Shown in pieces: positions 6,963 to 13,615 of a DNA stretch of 39,337 nt. The stretch is from Dictyoglomus sp. NZ13-RE01 (lineage in GTDB: Bacteria; Dictyoglomota; Dictyoglomia; Dictyoglomales; Dictyoglomaceae): the NCBI GenBank assembly GCA_002878375.1, contig NIRF01000013.1, positions 1 through 39,337 on the forward strand, given 5' to 3'. Within the stretch, counting starts at the first letter, position 1. Every line of letters starts with the position of its first letter. The notes beneath the pieces were generated by a model that made no database searches, was not told the DNA's origin, and worked only from the letters and a program-made list of their open reading frames with translations. The position numbers were made by a program, and so were the translations under genes.

Positions 6963-8165
6963 TTATATGCTTTCTAAAAAAGATTTTATTATTTGAGGTA
7001 AATATCTGAATACTTTTGTGTTTTTTGGTTTTGATATTATATAGGGAATTATAGATAAGAGTGTTGTTTGATAGGCAGTATCTCCTTTTTCTTCTAATTT
7101 CTTTATTATCTCCTTATTTTCCAGAATAATATTCCATATTTCATCTAAATCTTTATCGTTAAGTTTGTTTAAAAATCTTCTTATTAGTCCTGTGAAAAAT
7201 AACTCTTTTCCAAAAGCTCTTTTTATTAAAAATTCATATTCTTTTAAATGCTTTATATTTCCATTGTTTAGATATTTATATGCTTGATTTAATGCAATTT
7301 CTGCTCCTTTTAATCCAAAATATATACCGCCACCTGTAGTGGACTTATTAAATCCTCCTGCATCTCCCAAAACAATTATATTTGGGTATATGTACATCTC
7401 ATAGGGACCATACAAAGGAATAATTCCACCATATTCTTTTAATATTTTGAACTTACTGCTTCTTTCTTTGAGGTTTAAAATGAGATTTTCTAAATAAACT
7501 TTTGGATTGTTACCTGGAAGGACTGCAGTCCCTATTTTCACTAAGTCACCTTTTAATGGAGAGATCCATGCAAAAAATCCCTTTGAGTATTTTTCTCCAA
7601 AATATAGCTCTACACATTCATTATCCTTCAAGTAAATTCCAGATATCTCATATTGAAGTCCCACTAAATGAGGCTTTGCAGGAAATCCTAAACTTCTTAA
7701 AAATTGTCTTTTAGCTCCTTCCGCAACAATAATAATTTTTGCCTTTAATTTATTTATTTTCCCCTTCTCCTTAAAATATATTTCGCTATATCCATTAAAA
7801 TGTTCTATACCAAAGGCTTTAGTTCCAAATAAAAATTTTGCTCCAGCTTTTTCTGCCATCTCTCCTATGTCATTATCAAATTTTGTCCTATCTAATATAT
7901 ATGAGTCAACTTTATTCTTTTTTAACTTTACCTCCTTGCCTATTGGAGAGTAAATATATGCTCCCTTTAAAGGAGAAAGGATAGAATTCTTTGGAAGAGG
8001 ATACTCCTCAAAGGCGTGAAAACTAAGTTTTCCTAAGCAATGTATAGGTTCTCCGATTTTATCGTGCTCTTCTAAAATAACTACTTTAAGGCTTTTTTTA
8101 CCTGCAAGATATCCTGCAAAATTTCCTATAGGTCCTGCCCCAATAATTACTATGTCCCAAATCAT
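6963..8165 (-). CDS. Geranylgeranyl-reductase-family FAD oxidoreductase
   Basis: A 400-residue flavoprotein with an N-terminal Rossmann motif (DIVIIGAGPIGNFAGYLAG) and the family signature GEPIHCLGKLS near residue 40, where the Cys is conserved in geranylgeranyl and digeranylgeranylglycerophospholipid reductases. The second FAD motif, VLGDAGGFNKSTTGGGIYFGL, lies near residue 268. Family members reduce isoprenoid double bonds; in bacteria they may act on quinone or lipid side chains, and the true substrate here is unknown. Its start overlaps the aminotransferase stop by four bases (ATGA), so the two genes are translationally coupled although no shared pathway is obvious. Confidence 0.8.
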   Translation of the reverse strand: MIWDIVIIGAGPIGNFAGYLAGKKSLKVVILEEHDKIGEPIHCLGKLSFHAFEEYPLPKNSILSPLKGAYIYSPIGKEVKLKKNKVDSYILDRTKFDNDIGEMAEKAGAKFLFGTKAFGIEHFNGYSEIYFKEKGKINKLKAKIIIVAEGAKRQFLRSLGFPAKPHLVGLQYEISGIYLKDNECVELYFGEKYSKGFFAWISPLKGDLVKIGTAVLPGNNPKVYLENLILNLKERSSKFKILKEYGGIIPLYGPYEMYIYPNIIVLGDAGGFNKSTTGGGIYFGLKGAEIALNQAYKYLNNGNIKHLKEYEFLIKRAFGKELFFTGLIRRFLNKLNDKDLDEIWNIILENKEIIKKLEEKGDTAYQTTLLSIIPYIISKPKNTKVFRYLPQIIKSFLESI

Positions 8166-9352
8166 GAGTTTTCAACTTCTTCAAAAGCTTTGAATAGTCT
8201 TTTTACTCCTTCAAATATATCGTTGACATTGATCTGAGAGAAGGATATCCTTGCAGTATTTTTCCCCTTCCCATCTACAAAGAATTCTTCTCCTGGTACA
8301 AAGCTTGTTTTATTTTCTAATGCTTTTTCTGCAAGCTTATATCCGTCTATTTTATCATCAAATGTTAAGAAAAAGAAGAAGCCACCGGAAGGAAATGTCC
8401 ATTTTGCTTTGTTTTGGAAAAATTTATTTAAAGCTTCTTGTAGCTTATCTCTTTTTTCTTTATATGCACTTCTTAGTTTATCTACATGTTTTTTGAGATA
8501 TCCATTTTTGCAAAAGTAATATACCAACTTTTGATTGTAGGTTCCAGAGCAAAGATCCGAAGCTTCTTTTATAAGTCTTAAAGGACGAACAAGTTCATTT
8601 GGGGCGATTATAAAGCCTGTTCGTAAACCAGGAGATAAAATTTTTGAAAAACTCCCAATGGTGACAATAAATTTGCTATCTGATAGAGTCAATAAAGGAG
8701 GTAAAGTTTCTCTATCATATGAAAGCAAACTATAAGCCAAATCTTCAATAATATAAAATTGGTATTTTTCTGCTATTTCAATTAATTTTTCTCTCTTTTC
8801 TATGGGCATTAATGTGCCTGCAGGATTAGAAAAATCTGGTACTACATAAAGGACTTTAGGAGGTTTAGGCAATGACTTTATTGTTTCTTCTAATTCTTCC
8901 AGATTTATTCCATCTTTATCCTGGTTTACTCCAATTAAGTGAGGGCGAAAAATTCTCCATGCCTGTATAGTACCTAAATAACCTGGTGCCTCAATGAGAG
9001 CATAGTCTCCTTCATCTAAAAATAATTTACCTAATAAGTCTAAAGCCTGCTGTGAGCCCTCAGTTATAATAATATTTTCTGGATTTACAGTTTTGTTCCA
9101 TTTACTGAAAAATTCTTCCCCAATCCATTTTCTAAGGTTAAAATCACCGAGGCTTGATGTATATTGAAATACTATTTTCCCTTCTTTAGATAACATTTCC
9201 TCGTGGGATGATTGTATTTCATCTATAGGAAATAAGTTATTATCTGGAAGACCACCAGCAAAGGAAATAATCTCTGGATCTTGAGCAAGAACGAATTTGG
9301 ACATAGCATCAGAAGTTGAGATTTTTGTTCTGTTTGATAAAGATTTCTCCAT
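8162..9352 (-). CDS. PLP-dependent aminotransferase, class I/II (LysN/ARO8-like)
   Basis: A 396-residue fold-type I aminotransferase without the HTH domain of MocR proteins. Landmarks are ISFAGGLPDNNLFP near residue 29, the substrate/PLP motif YVVPDFSNPAGTLMP near 175, and the PLP lysine in TIGSFSKILSPGLRTGF near residue 235. The C-terminus has GGFFFFLTF and a conserved Arg in ARISFSQIN that binds the substrate carboxylate. Closest characterised relatives are 2-aminoadipate, aromatic or branched-chain transaminases of broad specificity; substrate cannot be fixed from sequence. SD GGAGGG lies at good spacing. First gene of a two-gene operon. Confidence 0.85.
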   Translation of the reverse strand: MEKSLSNRTKISTSDAMSKFVLAQDPEIISFAGGLPDNNLFPIDEIQSSHEEMLSKEGKIVFQYTSSLGDFNLRKWIGEEFFSKWNKTVNPENIIITEGSQQALDLLGKLFLDEGDYALIEAPGYLGTIQAWRIFRPHLIGVNQDKDGINLEELEETIKSLPKPPKVLYVVPDFSNPAGTLMPIEKREKLIEIAEKYQFYIIEDLAYSLLSYDRETLPPLLTLSDSKFIVTIGSFSKILSPGLRTGFIIAPNELVRPLRLIKEASDLCSGTYNQKLVYYFCKNGYLKKHVDKLRSAYKEKRDKLQEALNKFFQNKAKWTFPSGGFFFFLTFDDKIDGYKLAEKALENKTSFVPGEEFFVDGKGKNTARISFSQINVNDIFEGVKRLFKAFEEVENS

Positions 9353-9379
9353 ACTTATCCCTCCGGAAAATTTTTACTA

Positions 9380-9408
9380 TTCTTAGCATAAAACTTTAAT
9401 CTGGTCAA
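9380..9408 (-). promoter_or_regulatory. Promoter of the aminotransferase operon
   Basis: On the minus strand TTGACC (9403-9408), 17 bases, then TAAGAA (9380-9385), preceded by TGC as an extended -10. Start near 9373, about 20 bases from the ATG. Confidence 0.5.
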
Positions 9409-9428
9409 GAGTTAAAATGTTAAAGTAC

Positions 9429-9457
9429 TTGAAAAGATTAGATTATTATATTATTAT
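9429..9457 (+). promoter_or_regulatory. Promoter giving a leaderless mRNA for the PPC-domain gene
   Basis: TTGAAA (9429-9434), a 17-base spacer and TATTAT (9452-9457). The ATG at 9465 begins exactly seven bases after the -10 box, where transcription is expected to start. No SD precedes it. Confidence 0.55.
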
Positions 9458-9464
9458 TTTAACC

Positions 9465-9896
9465 ATGAAAGTATATTGGAAAGATGTGAATATTAATAAG
9501 CTTATAATAATAAATCTTGAGCCCAAAGAGTTATTTTTAGAAAGTATTATAGAAGTTTTGAAAGAGAAAAAAATAAATAATTCGGTTATTATTAGTGGAA
9601 TTGGAACTTTAGAAAAATTGGTATTTCATAGAGTACTGACAAGAGATTTTCCTCCTCAAAATGAATTTATAACTCTTGAGGCACCTATTGAGCTTTCTTC
9701 CTGTCAGGGATTAATATTAGATTATGAACCTCATATTCATTTTGTTGCTTCCGATTTAGAGAGAACATATTCTGGACACTTAGAGTTTGGATCTAAGGTC
9801 TTATATCTTGCGGAAATTGTTATTTTACCTCTTAAAAATGTAAATCTAACCCGTAAACTTAAAGAGAATAATATAAAGTATATTGAGGAGGAATAA
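9465..9896 (+). CDS. PPC/DUF296 domain protein
   Basis: A single-domain protein of about 143 residues. It matches the PPC (plant and prokaryote conserved, DUF296) fold: NSVIISGIGTLEKLVFH, then a central HIHFVASDLE followed by SGHLEFGSKV, the family's GHL region with conserved histidines that bind metal in some structures. Prokaryotic members form trimers of unknown function. An upstream in-frame ATG at 9417 would add 16 residues, but the predicted promoter lies inside that extension and neither start has an SD, so 9465 is preferred. The next, broken gene starts four bases after its stop, with AGGAGG inside its 3' end. Confidence 0.72.
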   Translation: MKVYWKDVNINKLIIINLEPKELFLESIIEVLKEKKINNSVIISGIGTLEKLVFHRVLTRDFPPQNEFITLEAPIELSSCQGLILDYEPHIHFVASDLERTYSGHLEFGSKVLYLAEIVILPLKNVNLTRKLKENNIKYIEEE

Positions 9897-9899
9897 TTT

Positions 9900-10464
9900 A
9901 TGTTTGATCAAGAAAATAGAGAATTATTGAAGTTATTTGAAGGACTGAGAGTGGCTGATGTAAGAGATGGTCTTGACTATCTACTTCTTCATAATTAATG
10001 TAGTATACCTTATACTATTAAACCCTTATTTAGAACAAGAGTTGTTGGAATAGCAAAGACTGTAAGATATTTACCTTATGAAGGAGAAATTCCAAAGATG
10101 ACTCCAAAGGAATATGCAGAATTTTGTGGTTATTATAGTAATATATGTACTTATCCATGGCTTGATGAGATAAAAAAGGGAGATTTTATTGTAATTGATC
10201 AAAGCAGTGTAGATGCAGGATTAATGGGATCTAATAATTCCCTTGTAGGATATTCTCGTGGAGCAGTGGGATATGTTACAAATGGTGGACCAAGAGATAC
10301 TGATAAGTATAGAAGGGTTTATTGTGAGACCTGGAGACATTATAGTAGCAGACGGCGATGGGGTTGTTGCTATGTATGCTCGAAAGGAATTAGAAATGGA
10401 TAAAGAAGGAAGAAGAAAGCTTTATGATATTTTAGGTTGGCAATATGATGATACAGTAAAATAG
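9900..10464 (+). pseudogene. Broken RraA-like / dimethylmenaquinone methyltransferase-fold gene
   Basis: The ATG at 9900 has a strong AGGAGG SD and starts an RraA-type N-terminus (LRVADVRDGLDYL). An in-frame TAA at 9996-9998 interrupts it, after which the same frame continues with family sequence (VVGIAKTVRYLP..., GDFIVIDQSS, GAVGYVTNGGPRDTDKYR) to about 10314. The conserved C-terminal part GFIVRPGDIIVADGDGVVAMYARKE then resumes in another frame. In intact RraA proteins about 30 residues separate the GG-RD motif from the VRPGD motif, so roughly 90-110 bp appear deleted. A nonsense change plus a frameshifting deletion make it non-functional as a full protein. The ORFs starting at 10098 and 10258 are fragments of this gene, not separate genes. 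Confidence 0.82.
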
Positions 10465-10467
10465 TTA

Positions 10468-11331
10468 TTAGAAATTTTCAATTATTTCTCTTGCTTTTTT
10501 AATATGTTCAGGTGTTGTTCCACAGCATCCACCAATGTAATTTATACCTAATTTTAGCATTTTTACAACAAAATTCCCGAACTCTTCAGGTGTTCCTGGA
10601 TAAAGCGGTTTACCATCTACTATTTTGGGAATTCCTGCATTTGGCTGGATAAGTATTTTCTTATTAGTTTTTCTTCTGATTTCTTCAGCTACTTTTTCCA
10701 TTTCTTCGAAACCTTTTCCACAGTTTGATCCCAAAAATAATATCTCTTTATTTTCTACAGATTTTATAAACTTTTCTATGGTGTCTCCAAAGGATGTCCT
10801 GATCCCTGAAGGAGTAATTTCAAAACTCATAGTAATTCCAACCTTCATGTTAGCTTTTAAAGCAGATTCTAAGGCACATAAAGCCTCTTCTAAATAGATC
10901 ATTGTTTCAATCAATATGAAATCAACTCCTGCGGATTTTAAAATTTCAATTTGCTCTTCAAATACTTCTTTAGCCTCTTCAATAGTAATATCTCCAAAGG
11001 GCTCAAGCAATTCTCCTAAGGGACCTACTGAACCTGCAATTAATACTTTTCCTTTTGATGCTCTTTGGGCAATATCAACGGCTTTTTGATTTATCACTTT
11101 TATTTTTTTGTCCAGATCAAACCTTTTTAATCTTATTCTATTACCTCCAAAGGTATTTGTTTCTATGACCATTGCTCCAGAATTTATATAATCTTTATGA
11201 ATTTGTTCTACTATTTCACTATTTTCTAAATTCCAAAGTTCAGGAGGAGTTCCTAAAGGAAGACCTCTTCTTTGTAGTTCTGTTCCCATAGCTCCGTCAA
11301 ATAAAACATTACCATCAAATATCCGAAACAT
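10468..11331 (-). CDS. Homocysteine S-methyltransferase
   Basis: A barrel-fold methyltransferase of about 287 residues with the zinc-thiolate triad: LGSNCGKG in the middle and the C-terminal GGCCGTTPEHI. The N-terminus FDGAMGTELQRRGLPLGTPPELWN is the classic family start. It moves a methyl group (from S-methylmethionine, SAM or a methylated carrier domain) to homocysteine to form methionine. It lacks the folate or cobalamin domains of full MetH, matching the single-domain MmuM or the N-terminal module of split methionine synthases. It is the last gene of the hydrogenase operon, two bases after the hypE stop. ATG at 11331 is preferred over an in-frame TTG at 11340 that overlaps hypE. No functional link to hydrogenase is known. 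Confidence 0.85.
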   Translation of the reverse strand: MFRIFDGNVLFDGAMGTELQRRGLPLGTPPELWNLENSEIVEQIHKDYINSGAMVIETNTFGGNRIRLKRFDLDKKIKVINQKAVDIAQRASKGKVLIAGSVGPLGELLEPFGDITIEEAKEVFEEQIEILKSAGVDFILIETMIYLEEALCALESALKANMKVGITMSFEITPSGIRTSFGDTIEKFIKSVENKEILFLGSNCGKGFEEMEKVAEEIRRKTNKKILIQPNAGIPKIVDGKPLYPGTPEEFGNFVVKMLKLGINYIGGCCGTTPEHIKKAREIIENF

Positions 11332-11333
11332 AC

Positions 11334-12335
11334 TTAACAAATCCTCGGAAGTAATTCCTTTTTTAAAGTATCTAATATTCTCCTTGTACCAAGAGTAGTT
11401 CTTAAGTACACTTTTTCACCCCTTCCTTTTATTTCACCTATTATTCTTGCATCCTTACCTTCTGGAAATTGTCTTAGGAAGTTTACAATCTTTTCTCCTT
11501 CATTCTTAGAAGCAATAATTAATACTTTCCCTTCATTGGCAATATATAAAGGATCTATTCCTAATATCTCACTGGATTTTCTAACCCAATCTTTTATAGG
11601 CAAGCTTTCTTCAAATATTTCAATATCTACGTGGTATTTTTTAGAGACCTCATTTAAAGTTGTGGCTACACCGCCCCTAGTTGGATCCCGCATAAATTTA
11701 ACTCCTGTAAATTTGTCTAAAAGGGGTAAGGTAATACGGTAAAGAGGAGCAAGATCAGATTTTATTTCACTGCTTGTATTTATTCCTAATCTTTCCAACA
11801 TTATACATACACCATGCTCTCCTATTCCCCCATTTATAATAACTAAATCTCCTTCTTCTATTTTTCTTTCCCTCCAATCTCTATGTTCTTCTAATATCCC
11901 TATTCCTGCAGTATTTATATAAATATAGTCACCTTTCCCTTTTTCTACCACTTTTGTGTCCCCTGTAACAATCTTTATATTACAATCCAAAGCTGCGTCT
12001 CTCATAGATTCCAAGATTTTCCTAAAGTCTTTTAAGGGTAAGCCCTCCTCGATTATAAAGCTTACGCTCAGGTATAAAGGTGTTGCTCCCATAACAGAGA
12101 GATCATTTATAGTACCATAAATTGAGAGTTTTCCAATATCTCCGCCATTAAAAAATATAGGGGATATAACAAAAGAGTCTGTAGTAAAGGCTAACTTTCC
12201 CTTTATTTCAAGAATAGCAGAATCAAATAAATCTATTAAAATCTCATTGCCAAAATACTTCAAAATTTCCTCTTCTATTAATTTTCTTGTTTTTTCTCCG
12301 CCATTTCCATGTGAAAGCATTATAATTTCTTCCAT
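11334..12335 (-). CDS. hypE: Hydrogenase maturation protein HypE
   Basis: A PurM-like ATPase of 333 residues. The N-terminal LSHGNGGEKTRKLIEEEIL and FTTDSFVISPIFFNGGDIGKL motifs form the ATP site, and the protein ends in PRIC, whose terminal Cys receives carbamoyl from HypF and is dehydrated to thiocyanate, the source of the Fe-CN ligands. VTGDTKVVEKGKGD and DPTRGGVATTLNE are further family motifs. The start at 12335 lies one base after the hypD stop with GGGAGAG as SD; an ATG at 12350 would overlap hypD. It works with HypF, C and D encoded just upstream in this operon. Confidence 0.95.
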   Translation of the reverse strand: MEEIIMLSHGNGGEKTRKLIEEEILKYFGNEILIDLFDSAILEIKGKLAFTTDSFVISPIFFNGGDIGKLSIYGTINDLSVMGATPLYLSVSFIIEEGLPLKDFRKILESMRDAALDCNIKIVTGDTKVVEKGKGDYIYINTAGIGILEEHRDWRERKIEEGDLVIINGGIGEHGVCIMLERLGINTSSEIKSDLAPLYRITLPLLDKFTGVKFMRDPTRGGVATTLNEVSKKYHVDIEIFEESLPIKDWVRKSSEILGIDPLYIANEGKVLIIASKNEGEKIVNFLRQFPEGKDARIIGEIKGRGEKVYLRTTLGTRRILDTLKKELLPRIC

Positions 12336-12336
12336 G

Positions 12337-13392
12337 CTAATCTCTCCCATAGAGATAATAAGCAGAACAGGTTCCTTCTGAGGAAACCATACAAGGTCCT
12401 TTTGGATTTTCTGGAGTACATACTTTTTTATATAGTGGACATTGTGTAGGTTTTAATACGCCTCTTAAAACCTCTCCACATTTACACAAAGGATTATGTT
12501 TGACTTGTACCTTTATAGGAAATACTTTTCTTATATTGATGTCATCGTATTCCTCTTTCAATTCTAATCCACTATTCTTTAAGATCCCTAAACCTCTCCA
12601 GCTTGCATCAGCTATTTTAAACACGCGATACATGATATTGAGGGCTGTTAAGTTTCCCTCATCTGATACACTTCTTTTATATTCGTTAACTAATTTAGGC
12701 TTATTTTTTAATACCATTTCTGAGAGTAAATAAATCCCTTTTAATATGTCCATTGGTTCAAAACCAGTAATAACAAAGGGTATTTTATATTCTTCATATA
12801 TTTTTTCCCATCCTTTTTTCCCAATTATGGTAGATACATGCCCTGGTCCTATTATCCCATCTATTTTAACTTCTCCCATATCGAGAATTGCCTTCATTGC
12901 AGGAGGTGTTAACTTATTTAGAGATAAAAAGTAAAGATTTTTGAGATTTTCTTCCCTTATTTTTAATACCGTAAAGGCTAAAGATGGAGCTGTAGTTTCA
13001 AAGCCAATACCAATCAGTACATAATTTTTATTTTTATTCTCCTTTGCAATTTTTAATGCATCTAAGGGAGAATATACAACTTTTACTTCTTTTCCAATTG
13101 CTTTATAATAACTCAAGCTACCTTCACTTCCAGGCACATTCACCAAATCTCCAAAAGTTATTATTCCAAACCCTTCCTTCAATAAGGCTATTATGTAATC
13201 AATATCTTCTTCAGAGGTAACACAAACAGGGCATCCAGGACCAGATAATAAATTAATACTCTCAGGAAGGAGATCTCTAATACCAAAGCGAAATATTTCG
13301 TGGGTATGGGTGCCACAAAATTCCATTAGATTTATAGTACGATCTGAGTACTTTTTTAAAGCTTTAACAATTTCAACAACTTCTTTGCTCAT
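12337..13392 (-). CDS. hypD: Hydrogenase maturation protein HypD
   Basis: A 351-residue HypD. Diagnostic motifs are MEFCGTHTHEIFRFGIRDLL, LLSGPGCPVCVT (redox-active CPVC), IGIGFETTAPSLA and GFEPMDILKG. The C-terminus holds the four-cysteine set for the 4Fe-4S cluster (CKCGEVLRG, QCPLYKKVC, GPCMVSSEGTCSAYY). HypD with HypC forms the scaffold on which the Fe(CN)2CO unit is assembled. Its ATG overlaps the hypC stop (ATGA), so the two partners are translationally coupled, and production of HypD therefore depends on hypC staying in frame. Confidence 0.96.
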   Translation of the reverse strand: MSKEVVEIVKALKKYSDRTINLMEFCGTHTHEIFRFGIRDLLPESINLLSGPGCPVCVTSEEDIDYIIALLKEGFGIITFGDLVNVPGSEGSLSYYKAIGKEVKVVYSPLDALKIAKENKNKNYVLIGIGFETTAPSLAFTVLKIREENLKNLYFLSLNKLTPPAMKAILDMGEVKIDGIIGPGHVSTIIGKKGWEKIYEEYKIPFVITGFEPMDILKGIYLLSEMVLKNKPKLVNEYKRSVSDEGNLTALNIMYRVFKIADASWRGLGILKNSGLELKEEYDDINIRKVFPIKVQVKHNPLCKCGEVLRGVLKPTQCPLYKKVCTPENPKGPCMVSSEGTCSAYYLYGRD

Positions 13393-13601
13393 TTTTCCTC
13401 TAATAATTCTAATATTTCTTTTGCCTCATCCTCTCTAAGGACAGATATGGCAAAACCAGCGTGTACTATTACATAATCTCCTTCTTTAACCTCTGGAGTA
13501 AATATAGTACTAATTTCAAGGGTAGTCCCCCCCCCCATATCTACGTCCGCCATATTATTATCTTTCAATTTTAATACCTTTAAAGGATAACCTAAGCACA
13601 T
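13389..13601 (-). CDS. hypC: Hydrogenase maturation chaperone HypC
   Basis: A 70-residue protein starting MCLGYPLKVL, the Met-Cys N-terminus whose Cys2 binds the iron centre after Met removal. The small beta-barrel core (GDYVIVHAGFAISVL) is typical. HypC carries the Fe(CN)2CO unit with HypD and hands it to the large subunit. Unusually, codons 22-24 are three Gly GGG triplets, and with the last base of Met21 they form a run of ten G; the typical HypC at this point reads about FGG followed by basic residues. SD AGGAGG lies about ten bases upstream. The frame as given is intact. Confidence 0.93.
   Translation of the reverse strand: MCLGYPLKVLKLKDNNMADVDMGGGTTLEISTIFTPEVKEGDYVIVHAGFAISVLREDEAKEILELLEEK
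13527..13536 (-). repeat. G10 homopolymer inside hypC
   Basis: Ten consecutive C on the plus strand (G on the coding strand) at the codons for Met21-Gly-Gly-Gly. Losing one G leads to a stop about 20 codons on (ATG TAA); gaining one gives an almost immediate TGA. Such tracts mutate easily by slippage. It stands out in a window where coding DNA is AT-rich and glycine is usually GGA. Confidence 0.85.
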
Positions 13602-13615
13602 TTTTAATAAGCCTC

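Noticed and set aside
9996-9998. Recoding of the stop codon in the RraA-like gene
   Set aside because: The stop is TAA, which is not used for selenocysteine or pyrrolysine, and a second frameshift lesion lies downstream, so decay is simpler.
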